Assembly (NCBI RefSeq): GCF_016406085.1
Contig: NZ_JAEHFJ010000005.1
Coordinates: 372,001 to 436,000, forward strand
Direction: 5' to 3'
DNA length: 64,000 nucleotides
Source: Aureibaculum flavum
Lineage (GTDB): Bacteria; Bacteroidota; Bacteroidia; Flavobacteriales; Flavobacteriaceae
The notes beneath the pieces are model-generated. The model worked only from the letters and a program-made list of their open reading frames with translations, was not told the origin of the DNA and did no database searches. Made by a program: the position numbers and the translations under genes. Of this stretch, positions 46,853-55,398 are shown one piece after another (the first letter of the stretch is position 1; each line of letters begins with the position of its first letter).

Positions 46853-48436
46853 ATGGACAAAATAATTAGAATAGGCACTCGTGATAGTGAATTAGCGATG
46901 TGGCAAGCAAAAACCGTACAACATCAATTAGAATATTTAGGTTATAAGACCAAATTGATTTCTATAAAAGCTACGGGTGATTTAGTTTTAAATAAACCCA
47001 TTTATGAAATGGGTATTACCGGCGTATTTACGCGAAACCTAGATATTGCAATGCTCAATGATGAAATTGATATTGCAGTACACTCGCTCAAAGATGTGCC
47101 TACTATTCTACCAGAAGGTATTGTGCAAGCTGCTGTTTTAAAAAGAGGGCCATCTGAAGATGTATTGATTTTTAAAGATAATGAGGAGTTTATGGCTCAA
47201 AAAGATGCCATTATTGCAACCGGTAGTTTACGACGTAAAGCTCAATGGTTACAGCGGTATCCTTCTCATAAGGTCGTTGGTTTAAGAGGTAATGTAAATA
47301 CTAGGTTACAAAAAATAAAAGATAATGAAGATTGGAATGGTGGTATTTTCGCTGCCGCAGGATTAAAGCGTATTGGTATTGAACCTGAAAATTTAGTAAC
47401 ACTGAGTTGGATGATTCCTGCCCCGGCACAAGGAGCAATTATGATTTCTGCTCTTGAAAAAGATGAGTTTGTTAGAGAAGCTTGTGGTAAGTTAAATCAT
47501 GAAGAAACTGAAATCTGTACCAATGTAGAGCGTAAGTTTTTAAACCTGTTAGAAGGCGGGTGTTCAGCACCAATAGGAGCTTTATGTTACATAAACGATG
47601 AAGAAATTACCCTAAAAGGGATTATTCTAAGTGAAGATGGTACGAGTAAGAAAGAAATAAATAAAACCGTAAAACTTAGAAAGCATATCTATTTGGCTCA
47701 AGATGCTGCAGAGTTTATTATAGATAGAGGAGGTAAAAAGTTGATGTCCAATTTTGATAAATTCGAAAAGAAATTTACACTATGCTCAACTAAAAAGTTA
47801 ACGGTTAGTCAATCAAAATTGGTGCATGAAGATATTAAGGTAGATGATAGCGATTTTATAAAAGTAAGATTTAGTAGAATACCACAACCAGTATTGAAAA
47901 AAGAATTGGAAAATGTGATAATTACCAGTAAAAATACAGTGGAGTCACTTGAGACTAATTTTTCTTTACCTGAATTGCAGTTTAAAAACATTTATTGCGT
48001 AGGTCGTAGAACCAAAGCGTTGGTTGAGAAAAAAATTGGTCCAGTTAAATTAACGGCTAAAAATGCAAAGAAATTAGCCCCACTTGTTTTAAAAGATATA
48101 AAAAGTAAAGAAGTAACTTATTTTACGAGCAGTTTACGCTTAGACGAATTGCCAAGCTTTTTGGAAGAAAATGATGTGGTTGTTAATGAAGTTGAGGCTT
48201 ATAAAACCATGTTAAGTCCTTTAAAAGTTGAGGATGACACTGATGGGATTTTATTTTATAGTCCGTCAACTGTGCAAAGTTATATGAAAGGAAATAAAGC
48301 GATTGGTATTGCTTTTTGTATAGGAGAGACGACAGCCTTAGAAGCGAAAAAATATTTTGACGAAGTAAAAGTAGCTTCTTTACCCACTGTTGAAAGTGTT
48401 ATAGAGCTCGCTAATTTACACTTCGCAAAAAACTAG
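46853..48436 (+). CDS. hemC: Porphobilinogen deaminase-uroporphyrinogen III synthase fusion (HemC-HemD)
   Basis: A 527-residue fusion of two consecutive enzymes of heme synthesis. Residues about 1-305 are hydroxymethylbilane synthase: IRIGTRDSELAMWQA, VHSLKDVPTILPEG, RRKAQWLQRYP, LRGNVNTRLQK and LEGGCSAPIGA, whose cysteine carries the dipyrromethane cofactor. Residues about 330-527 match uroporphyrinogen-III synthase: YFTSSLRLDELPSFLEENDV, VNEVEAYKT, GILFYSPSTVQSYMK and IGETTALEAKKYFDEV. The order C-D matches the reaction order, so hydroxymethylbilane can pass directly to the second domain. Located 2 nt after hemA. Confidence 0.95.
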   Translation: MDKIIRIGTRDSELAMWQAKTVQHQLEYLGYKTKLISIKATGDLVLNKPIYEMGITGVFTRNLDIAMLNDEIDIAVHSLKDVPTILPEGIVQAAVLKRGPSEDVLIFKDNEEFMAQKDAIIATGSLRRKAQWLQRYPSHKVVGLRGNVNTRLQKIKDNEDWNGGIFAAAGLKRIGIEPENLVTLSWMIPAPAQGAIMISALEKDEFVREACGKLNHEETEICTNVERKFLNLLEGGCSAPIGALCYINDEEITLKGIILSEDGTSKKEINKTVKLRKHIYLAQDAAEFIIDRGGKKLMSNFDKFEKKFTLCSTKKLTVSQSKLVHEDIKVDDSDFIKVRFSRIPQPVLKKELENVIITSKNTVESLETNFSLPELQFKNIYCVGRRTKALVEKKIGPVKLTAKNAKKLAPLVLKDIKSKEVTYFTSSLRLDELPSFLEENDVVVNEVEAYKTMLSPLKVEDDTDGILFYSPSTVQSYMKGNKAIGIAFCIGETTALEAKKYFDEVKVASLPTVESVIELANLHFAKN

Positions 48437-48439
48437 CAT

Positions 48440-48480
48440 ACACTAAAAGGTAGTCACTTAATTACCAAAGTATTTAGTGT
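48440..48480 (+). other. Intercistronic stem-loop in the hem operon
   Basis: ACACTAAA (48440-48447) pairs with TTTAGTGT (48473-48480), with an inner GGTA/TACC pair closing a 10-nt loop. No T run follows. It lies between hemC-D and hemB and could be an RNA-processing or stability element. It ends 33 nt before the hemB start. Confidence 0.45.
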
Positions 48481-48513
48481 TTGTAAGCCTTGTATCATGT
48501 TAATACACAAGTA

Positions 48514-49479
48514 ATGTTTAGAACCCGAAGACTTAGAAAATCAGAAAATATTCGCAGATTAGTTAGAGAAACAAAATTGTCTGTTGATGATTTAATCTAT
48601 CCACTTTTTATTGAAGAAGGTGAGAATATTGAAAAAGAAATTGTTTCAATGCCTGGCATAAAACGTTTTTCACTCGATCGAATTTCAAAAGAATTAGACG
48701 CCGTTGTTTCTTTAAATATTCCAGCAGTTTTGTTATTTGGAATTCCCTCAGAAAAAGATGATGAAGGAACGGAAACTTGGAGTGATCAAGGTATTATTCA
48801 AAAGGCGGTACGTTTTATAAAAAAGAATTATCCAAAATTATATGTAATTACTGATGTTTGTTTTTGTGAATATACTTCGCACGGACATTGTGGTATTTTA
48901 CATGATAATGATGTTGATAATGATGCTACTTTGGTCAATATAGCCAAGCAGTCTATTTCTCATGCAAAGGCTGGAGCTGATATGATTGCACCATCTGGAA
49001 TGATGGATGGAACGATTGCAATGGTGCGAGAAGCTCTAGATAATTCAGGGTTTTCAAATTTACCCATTATGGCCTATTCAGTAAAATATGCTTCCGCTTT
49101 TTATGGTCCTTTTAGAGATGCTGCAGATTCTGCACCAAGTTTTGGAGATCGTAAAACCTATCAAATGGATGCCGCTAATAGAGATGAAGCTATGCGTAAA
49201 GCTACGTTTGATGATGAAGAAGGGGCAGATATTCTTATGGTAAAACCAGCATTATCTTATTTAGATATTATACGAGATTTAAAGAATAATTTTGACAGAC
49301 CTATAGCATGCTACAACGTGAGTGGTGAATATGCAATGATAAAAGCGGCAGGAGAAAAGGGTTGGATTGATGAAGAACGAGTAATGATGGAAAGCTTATT
49401 GTCCATGAAAAGGGCGGGAGCAGACATAATTATTACCTATTTTGCCAAAGAAGTTGCCAAAATATTAATAAGAAAGTAA
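48514..49479 (+). CDS. hemB: Delta-aminolevulinic acid dehydratase (porphobilinogen synthase)
   Basis: A 321-residue enzyme that condenses two 5-aminolevulinate molecules to porphobilinogen. TTG 48490 lies in frame, but ATG 48514 ([16 protein letters not shown]) is the natural start. Motifs are [15 protein letters not shown], the zinc-binding cysteines in [14 protein letters not shown], the first active-site lysine in [17 protein letters not shown] and the second in [14 protein letters not shown], then [13 protein letters not shown]. The three-cysteine version of the metal site points to a zinc-dependent enzyme. It overlaps the next ATG by one base (TAATG). Confidence 0.97.
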   Translation: MFRTRRLRKSENIRRLVRETKLSVDDLIYPLFIEEGENIEKEIVSMPGIKRFSLDRISKELDAVVSLNIPAVLLFGIPSEKDDEGTETWSDQGIIQKAVRFIKKNYPKLYVITDVCFCEYTSHGHCGILHDNDVDNDATLVNIAKQSISHAKAGADMIAPSGMMDGTIAMVREALDNSGFSNLPIMAYSVKYASAFYGPFRDAADSAPSFGDRKTYQMDAANRDEAMRKATFDDEEGADILMVKPALSYLDIIRDLKNNFDRPIACYNVSGEYAMIKAAGEKGWIDEERVMMESLLSMKRAGADIIITYFAKEVAKILIRK

Positions 49480-50144
49480 TGAGTATTAGAATTTCTATTG
49501 TATTGTTTTTAGTTTTTGGTTCATTATATGCTCAAAAAACAGAAAAAAAAGAAGTTTTACATCCAATATATGGAAAGGCAACTGAAGAAAAAATTTACAG
49601 CGATGATGGAAAACTTTTTAATCAACTAATTTATACCAACGATACAACCTATACGCAAGGTAATTTTGAAAAAGGTGAATGGAAAAATTACTATAAAAAC
49701 GGCAAAATTAAAGCTAAGGGAGCGTATGTAAAACCAATGAAACGTGATTTTTTTGGAAGACGTTTTGTGAATAAAACAGGAGAATGGTTGTTTTATACAG
49801 AGGATGGGAAATTAGCTGAATTATTTAATTTGAAGGATAATAAAAAAAATGGAGCGTATATAACGTACCATACCAAAGGTACAATATCAGGAAAAGGTCA
49901 GTACAGCAAAGGGGAGTTAAATGGCTTAGCAAAGAAATTTTTTAAAAATGAACAATTACATAGAGCTATAGAGTATAAAGATGGAATGGTTTTTAATGTA
50001 AAGGAGTTTTATGATATCAATGGAAAAGAAATAGATTTTGGTACTTTAAAAGATGGTAAAGGTACTTTAAAAGTTTATGATTTGTCATCTGGAGCATTTC
50101 TGGAAACGATTACAATTAAGGGAGGGGCTGTTGTAAAAGAGTAA
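49479..50144 (+). CDS. Secreted MORN_2 (YwqK-type) repeat protein
   Basis: A 221-residue exported protein (signal peptide to about LYAQ, residue 18). The mature part has four or five MORN_2-type repeats of the form G-x-x-K-x-Y-x-x-x-G-x-[IL]: KGEWKNYYKNGKIKAKGAY, TGEWLFYTEDGKLAELFNL, NGAYITYHTKGTISGKGQY and NGLAKKFFKNEQLHRAIEY. It is frequently labelled a toxin-antitoxin antitoxin, without support here. It is translationally coupled to hemB (ATG overlaps the hemB stop) and sits before hemL, so it belongs to the heme transcription unit by position. Its function is unknown. Confidence 0.8.
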   Translation: MSIRISIVLFLVFGSLYAQKTEKKEVLHPIYGKATEEKIYSDDGKLFNQLIYTNDTTYTQGNFEKGEWKNYYKNGKIKAKGAYVKPMKRDFFGRRFVNKTGEWLFYTEDGKLAELFNLKDNKKNGAYITYHTKGTISGKGQYSKGELNGLAKKFFKNEQLHRAIEYKDGMVFNVKEFYDINGKEIDFGTLKDGKGTLKVYDLSSGAFLETITIKGGAVVKE

Positions 50145-50248
50145 CTGTATTATAATCTCAAAAGCAATTAACAAGGTAAAATCCTTTAATTTATAGAGAT
50201 ATAAGAAAATAAATTATTCAATTTAAGTTGAATAGAATATAAAAACAA

Positions 50249-51538
50249 ATGGACTTTAAAAATTCAGAAAAACTATATAAAAAAGGATTAAAACATTTAG
50301 TGGGTGCCGTAAATTCTCCAGTTAGAGCTTTTGCTTCTGTGGGTGGTAATCCTTTATTTATTAAAAAAGCAAAAGGCACAGTTATTACTGATGTTGATGG
50401 TAATGATTATATAGATTATGTTTTGTCTTATGGTCCAATGATATTAGGTCATAGACATAAAAAAGTAGAAAAGGCAATTAAAAAGGCCTTAAAAAACGGA
50501 TATACTTTTGGAGCCTCTACAAAAAATGAAATTAAGCTTGCTAAAATAGTTTGTGATGCTTTTCCAGGAATGGATAAAGTCCGATTTGTAAATTCAGGTA
50601 CGGAAGCTGTACTAAGTGCATTGCGTTTGGCAAGAGCTTACACAGGTAATGATAAAATCATAAAATTCGCTGGCTGTTACCATGGGCATTCTGATGCCTT
50701 GTTGGTTGCAGCAGGTTCTGGGTTAGTGACATTAAGTTTACCAGGAAGCAAAGGAGTACCAGAAGGAGCCGTTAAAAATACTTTAATAGCAAACTATAAT
50801 GATTTAGAAAGTGTAAAAGCACATTTTGAAAAGCATGATGATATTGCTGGGGTTATTATAGAGCCCATTGCTGGTAATATGGGAGTGGTGCTTCCTCAAG
50901 GTAATTTTTTAAAGGAGTTAAAAGCGTATTTAGAAACTAAAAATGCCTTGTTGATTGTTGATGAGGTAATGACTGGTTTTCGTTCTAAATTTGGTGGAGC
51001 ACAAGAATTGTTAGGCGTGGAAGCTGATATTACTTGCTTAGGTAAGGTTATTGGTGGTGGTTTTCCTGTAGGTGCTTATGGGGCAAGAAATGAAATTATG
51101 GAAATGGTCTCGCCATTAGGAGCTATGTATCAGGCAGGAACGTTAAGTGGAAATCCAATTGCTATGGCAGCGGGAATTGCGACACTTACAGAGTTGAAAA
51201 AACAAAATCCCTATCAAAAATTCGATGAAATTGCGGCTAGACTAGAACAGATGTTAAGAGAAAAGGCAAATAAGCATGGTGTCGACATTGTTGTCAACCG
51301 ATATGGCTCTATGATTAATCCTTTTTTTAAGAGAGGTGTAGTTACGAACTTTGAAGAAGCACAAGAGTCAGACACAAAAAAGTTTGCCGTATTTTTCTGG
51401 GAGTTGGTTAAAAATGGTATATTTTTACCGCCCTCACAATTTGAAGCATGGTTTTTATCATCTGCTTTAAGCGAGAAAGATCTAGAGCAAACAGAAAATG
51501 CAATTGATAAAGCCATGGAAGCAGTGGCAAAACAATAG
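50249..51538 (+). CDS. hemL: Glutamate-1-semialdehyde 2,1-aminomutase
   Basis: A 429-residue PLP enzyme that converts glutamate-1-semialdehyde to 5-aminolevulinate. Signatures include GGVNSPVRAF-like LVGAVNSPVRAFASVGGNP at the N-terminus, GPMILGHRH, VRFVNSGTEAVLSALRLARAYTG, GCYHGHSDALLV, VIIEPIAGNMGVV, LLIVDEVMTGFR (the cofactor-aspartate strand) and the Schiff-base lysine in TCLGKVIGGGFPVGAYG near residue 266. Full length. Together with HemA it makes aminolevulinate by the C5 route, not the Shemin route. It is followed 25 nt later by hemE. Confidence 0.97.
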   Translation: MDFKNSEKLYKKGLKHLVGAVNSPVRAFASVGGNPLFIKKAKGTVITDVDGNDYIDYVLSYGPMILGHRHKKVEKAIKKALKNGYTFGASTKNEIKLAKIVCDAFPGMDKVRFVNSGTEAVLSALRLARAYTGNDKIIKFAGCYHGHSDALLVAAGSGLVTLSLPGSKGVPEGAVKNTLIANYNDLESVKAHFEKHDDIAGVIIEPIAGNMGVVLPQGNFLKELKAYLETKNALLIVDEVMTGFRSKFGGAQELLGVEADITCLGKVIGGGFPVGAYGARNEIMEMVSPLGAMYQAGTLSGNPIAMAAGIATLTELKKQNPYQKFDEIAARLEQMLREKANKHGVDIVVNRYGSMINPFFKRGVVTNFEEAQESDTKKFAVFFWELVKNGIFLPPSQFEAWFLSSALSEKDLEQTENAIDKAMEAVAKQ

Positions 51539-51563
51539 TAATTAGACCTAAGTTACATTTATA

Positions 51564-52595
51564 ATGATAAAAAACGATTTGTTTTTAAGAGCCTTAAAAG
51601 GCGAAACAGTTGACCGTCCTCCGGTTTGGATGATGCGTCAAGCAGGAAGATATTTACCAGAATTTATTGCCATTCGTGAAAAATACGACTTCTTTACAAG
51701 ATGTCGTACACCTGAATTGGCAAGTGAAATTACAGTACAGCCAATTAGACGTTATGGAATGGATGCTGCTATTTTATTTTCAGATATTTTGGTTATTCCA
51801 CAAGCAATGAATATTGAAGTGGAAATGAGACCGAATTTTGGGCCCTATTTACCAAATCCGGTAAGAGATCAAAAAGGCGTAGACGAGGTAATTGTACCTG
51901 ATGTAAATGTAGAGTTAGATTATGTTATGCAGGCCATAAAAGCAACAAAAGAGTTGTTAAATAATGATATTCCATTAATTGGTTTTGCAGGGTCTCCATG
52001 GACAATTTTATGTTATGTAGTGCAAGGTCAAGGAAGTAAAAATTTTGATAAAGCCAAAGCTTTTTGTTTTACACAACCATTAGCTGCACATCAATTGTTG
52101 CAAAAAATAACAGATACTACGATTGCTTATTTAAAAGCAAAAGTGAAGGCAGGTGTTGATGTGGTTCAGATTTTTGATTCTTGGGGAGGAATGTTATCTC
52201 CGGTAGATTATCAAGAGTTTTCTTGGCAATACATCAATCAAATCATTGAGGCCCTAAAAGATGACGCTCCGGTTATTGCATTTGGAAAGGGTTGTTGGTT
52301 TGCTTTAAGTGAAATGGCAAAATCAAATGTTAGTGCATTAGGTGTGGATTGGACAATTACTCCTCAGAATGCCCGTTACTTATCTGGAGGAAAAATTACA
52401 TTACAAGGTAATTTTGATCCGTCAAGATTATTGTCACCCCCTGCAACCATTAAAAAAATGGTGCATCAAATGATAAATGATTTTGGTAAAGATAAATATA
52501 TTGTTAATTTAGGGCATGGAATTTTACCCAATATTCCGTTAGATAATGCGAAAGCATTTATTGATGCGGTAAAAGAATATGAATTTAATGGATAA
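51564..52595 (+). CDS. hemE: Uroporphyrinogen decarboxylase
   Basis: A 343-residue enzyme that decarboxylates the four acetate side chains of uroporphyrinogen III to give coproporphyrinogen III. The N-terminal signature is [16 protein letters not shown] near residue 20 and the second is [16 protein letters not shown] near 140, with [11 protein letters not shown] and [13 protein letters not shown] further on. The catalytic aspartate lies in [11 protein letters not shown]. The stop codon lies within the next gene's start region (overlap 8 nt), so translation is coupled to the DUF6973 gene. Confidence 0.97.
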   Translation: MIKNDLFLRALKGETVDRPPVWMMRQAGRYLPEFIAIREKYDFFTRCRTPELASEITVQPIRRYGMDAAILFSDILVIPQAMNIEVEMRPNFGPYLPNPVRDQKGVDEVIVPDVNVELDYVMQAIKATKELLNNDIPLIGFAGSPWTILCYVVQGQGSKNFDKAKAFCFTQPLAAHQLLQKITDTTIAYLKAKVKAGVDVVQIFDSWGGMLSPVDYQEFSWQYINQIIEALKDDAPVIAFGKGCWFALSEMAKSNVSALGVDWTITPQNARYLSGGKITLQGNFDPSRLLSPPATIKKMVHQMINDFGKDKYIVNLGHGILPNIPLDNAKAFIDAVKEYEFNG

Positions 52596-53085
52596 GTTAG
52601 AGTTTATCAAATTAGTAAATAAAGGAAATGCTTGGTCATTTATTCTTTTATTTATTAGGCATCCATTAAGTTTTGGCCCCGCATTATTAGCAACGTATCA
52701 AACTGTAAAAGTTTCTGATGAATTGTATGGTAAATTACATCATAAAAATAATGTTACCAATGCTTTTAGGCATGCACTTTGGAATATATTAATTGCAAAA
52801 AAATGTTCTAGATGGCGTGGTAATACAAGAAGAGCAATACGTTTTGCTCAGCAAGTAACGGATTGGCACGAAGAGTTTTCACCTAATGAGCCCTTAGAAA
52901 AAGAAATGGATTCTCATAATAACCATGTAGGTAGAAAAATATTTATTCAGAATGACGAGCGGAATACACAGCAATTTATTGATGTTTTAATTGAAAAAGT
53001 AGCTGAAGCAAAAATGATTTATTCTGTAGAAGATATTAAAAAATATAGTAATGATTTAGTCTATATAGAAAAGTTAGAGGATTGA
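52588..53085 (+). CDS. DUF6973-type protein in the heme operon
   Basis: A 165-residue soluble protein. The frame allows ATG 52579, but ATG 52588 ([14 protein letters not shown]) overlaps hemE by 8 nt and looks better. Hallmarks are a hydrophobic N-terminal helix, the motif [20 protein letters not shown] near residue 55-75, and [23 protein letters not shown] near 100-120; the conserved His/Glu/Asp/Asn residues suggest a metal-binding active site. The family has no known activity. Coupling to hemE suggests a role linked to porphyrin metabolism, but this is only inference from position. Confidence 0.75.
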   Translation: MDKLEFIKLVNKGNAWSFILLFIRHPLSFGPALLATYQTVKVSDELYGKLHHKNNVTNAFRHALWNILIAKKCSRWRGNTRRAIRFAQQVTDWHEEFSPNEPLEKEMDSHNNHVGRKIFIQNDERNTQQFIDVLIEKVAEAKMIYSVEDIKKYSNDLVYIEKLED

Positions 53086-53109
53086 TTTTGACACGTAATA
53101 ATGCTGTAA

Positions 53110-53886
53110 ATGATAAAGAATATTTTTAAAAGCATTCAGGCATATACCCAATCTTTCGGTTTAATTTCTAAATTAAAACTTTGGAAATATTTCTTCATCC
53201 CTATAATAATAAGCATTTTTACAGCATTGATAATTGGGTTCTTAGCCTATACGTTATCAGATAACATCGGTTACTATATCGCGAAGATATGGAGATGGGA
53301 GTGGGGCAAGGAAACTTTTACAACAATAAGTAGTTTTATAGGAGGGTTATCAATTGCCGTACTTGGATTGATTTTGTATAAACACATCATCATGGCATTA
53401 TCGGCTCCTTTTATGAGTCCCGTTTCAGAAAAGATTGAAGCCCATCTTTCCGGAGTGCCATTATCAGAAATTCATCACCATAGAGAAACAACTTTTAGTA
53501 ATCAGTTATGGAGAGGTATCAGAATAAATGTTAGAAATCTAGGTAAAGAACTACTATTTACTATTCCTATTTTGTTATTGAGTTTTATTCCGGTAATCAA
53601 CATTTTTACAACAATAGTGCTCTTCTTAATTCAGGCTTATTATGCTGGTTTCGGAAATATGGATTACACATTAGAGCGTCATTTTAAATATAAAGAAAGC
53701 CTACTTTTTGTAAAGCAAAATAAAGGTTTGGCTTTAGGTAATGGTATTGTATTTATGTTATTTTTGATGATTCCTGTGATAGGAATTATTTTAGTGTTAC
53801 CTTTTTCAGTTACAGCCGCTTCAATTGGTACAGTTACCCGTATAAATGAAAATAGTCTAATCTCAAATAATAAAACTAAGTTTTAA
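53110..53886 (+). CDS. EI24/CysZ-like membrane protein
   Basis: A 258-residue polytopic membrane protein of the EI24 domain family (the group that includes CysZ). Four to six hydrophobic helices are seen, with the family-typical KYFFIPIIISIFTALIIGFLAY near residue 30, HIIMALSAPFMSPVSEKIEAHL near 95, and LSFIPVINIFTTIVLFLIQAYYAGFGNMDYTLERH near 160-190. CysZ is a sulfate permease, but the flavobacterial members have no tested substrate. It is read between the DUF6973 and GNAT genes; its stop codon overlaps the next ATG by one base. Confidence 0.85.
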   Translation: MIKNIFKSIQAYTQSFGLISKLKLWKYFFIPIIISIFTALIIGFLAYTLSDNIGYYIAKIWRWEWGKETFTTISSFIGGLSIAVLGLILYKHIIMALSAPFMSPVSEKIEAHLSGVPLSEIHHHRETTFSNQLWRGIRINVRNLGKELLFTIPILLLSFIPVINIFTTIVLFLIQAYYAGFGNMDYTLERHFKYKESLLFVKQNKGLALGNGIVFMLFLMIPVIGIILVLPFSVTAASIGTVTRINENSLISNNKTKF

Positions 53887-54440
53887 TGATTGCACAATTT
53901 GATGGTTTTGAAGTTAGCAAAATACACAGCGGAGATGCATGGAAAATTTGCGACTTAGTGGTGTCCAATTCAGAACGTTTAAAACGATACTTTCCAAGTA
54001 CATTAGCCCAAAATCTGAACCCTACTCTGTCTCAATTATATGTTGAAAAAAAAGTGAAGGAATTTCAGCAAAAACAAGAATTTATTTTTACCCTAAAAAA
54101 TTCAAACAATCGTGAACTTGTTGGTATAATAGGGATTAAAGAATTAGATTGGGAGAAGAAACAAGGAGAATTTGCGTATTGTATTGGTTATGCTAATGAA
54201 GGTCAGGGATTAACATCAAAAGCAGTTAAAGCATTATTAATTTATGCATTTACAACCTTAGGATTAGAAACCTTGCAGATTATTTCACATAAAGACAATT
54301 TAGCAAGTGTTAAAGTGGCTGAGAACTGTAAATTTAACTGGATTAGAACACTTGAAAATGAATTTACTCCTGTTGGTGAACAACCAATTGATATGGAATT
54401 ATATGAAGCCTATATTGGGCGTTTTGAAAAAAATAAATAA
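53886..54440 (+). CDS. GNAT-family N-acetyltransferase
   Basis: A 184-residue acetyltransferase of the RimJ/RimL type. Typical are the strand ELVGIIGIKELDWEKKQGEFAYCIGYANEGQGLTSKAVKALLIYAF, which holds the acetyl-CoA pyrophosphate-binding turn near NEGQGLTSKA, and LQIISHKDNLASVKVAENCKFNW before the last strand. These enzymes modify N-termini of ribosomal proteins or small molecules; the substrate is unknown. It overlaps the EI24 gene by one base and precedes hemF by 55 nt. Confidence 0.88.
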   Translation: MIAQFDGFEVSKIHSGDAWKICDLVVSNSERLKRYFPSTLAQNLNPTLSQLYVEKKVKEFQQKQEFIFTLKNSNNRELVGIIGIKELDWEKKQGEFAYCIGYANEGQGLTSKAVKALLIYAFTTLGLETLQIISHKDNLASVKVAENCKFNWIRTLENEFTPVGEQPIDMELYEAYIGRFEKNK

Positions 54441-54495
54441 TATCAATTAATATAAATTGGAAGAAGTTGATATTAGTTTGTTTAGAATAAAGGAT

Positions 54496-55398
54496 ATGAA
54501 AGATAAGTTTTACAATTACATACAGAAGTTACAAGACACCATAACTTCTAAGCTTGAAGAAGTAGATGGTAATGCTACATTCAAAGAAGACCTATGGAGT
54601 AGACCAGAAGGTGGTGGCGGTAGAACAAGAGTCATAGAAAATGGTGATGTTTTTGAAAAAGGAGGAGTTAATATTTCAGCCGTCCATGGCGAATTGCCTA
54701 AAACAATGCAACAGCATTTTGGAGTGGAAGAAGCTAATTTTTTTGCATGTGGATTAAGTCTCGTGTTGCATCCTAAAAATCCTTTTGTACCAACGGTTCA
54801 TGCTAATTGGCGGTATTTTGAAATGTATAACAAAGATGGTGAAATTGTCGATTCTTGGTTTGGTGGTGGGCAAGACCTAACCCCATACTATTTATTTGAA
54901 GAAGATGCCACACACTTTCATCAAGTATGTAAAATAGCATGTGATACCCATAACACTGAATTCTATCCTAAATATAAAAAACGCTGTGACGAATACTTTT
55001 ACAATACCCATCGCAATGAGGCTAGGGGGATTGGAGGTTTGTTTTTCGATTATTGTAAACAAACAGAGGTAATGTCCATGCAAAACTGGTATAACTATGT
55101 AACTGAAGTTGGAGATAGTTTTTTAGAAGCCTATGTACCTATAGTAGAAAAACGAAAAGAATTACCCTATTCGGAAGCACAACGTAAATGGCAAGAAATT
55201 CGACGTGGACGTTATGTAGAGTTCAATTTAGTGCATGATAAAGGAACTCTTTTCGGATTAAAAACGAATGGACGTATAGAGAGTATTTTGATGAGTTTGC
55301 CACCACATGTACAATGGGTATACAATCATACGCCTGAGAAAGGTAGCGAAGAAGAAAAAGTCCTTAAAGTTTTAGAAAACCCTAAAGAATGGGTATAG
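54496..55398 (+). CDS. hemF: Oxygen-dependent coproporphyrinogen III oxidase
   Basis: A 300-residue enzyme that converts coproporphyrinogen III to protoporphyrinogen IX using molecular oxygen. The frame opens at TTG 54457, but ATG 54496 (MKDKFYNYIQKLQD) gives the usual length. Motifs include WSRPEGGGGRTRVIENGDVFEKGGVN, SLVLHPKNPFVPTVHANWRYFE and WFGGGQDLTPYYL, RGIGGLFFDY, GRYVEFNLVHDKGTLFGLKTNGR and SLPPHVQWVYNH. It points to an aerobic or microaerobic lifestyle; the oxygen-independent HemN is not in the window. It is the last gene of the heme run and converges with the helicase gene with no gap between stop codons. Confidence 0.97.
   Translation: MKDKFYNYIQKLQDTITSKLEEVDGNATFKEDLWSRPEGGGGRTRVIENGDVFEKGGVNISAVHGELPKTMQQHFGVEEANFFACGLSLVLHPKNPFVPTVHANWRYFEMYNKDGEIVDSWFGGGQDLTPYYLFEEDATHFHQVCKIACDTHNTEFYPKYKKRCDEYFYNTHRNEARGIGGLFFDYCKQTEVMSMQNWYNYVTEVGDSFLEAYVPIVEKRKELPYSEAQRKWQEIRRGRYVEFNLVHDKGTLFGLKTNGRIESILMSLPPHVQWVYNHTPEKGSEEEKVLKVLENPKEWV

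Noticed and set aside
51214-51516. Minus-strand frame opposite hemL
   Set aside because: It lies wholly inside a certain hemL gene and lacks any recognisable feature.
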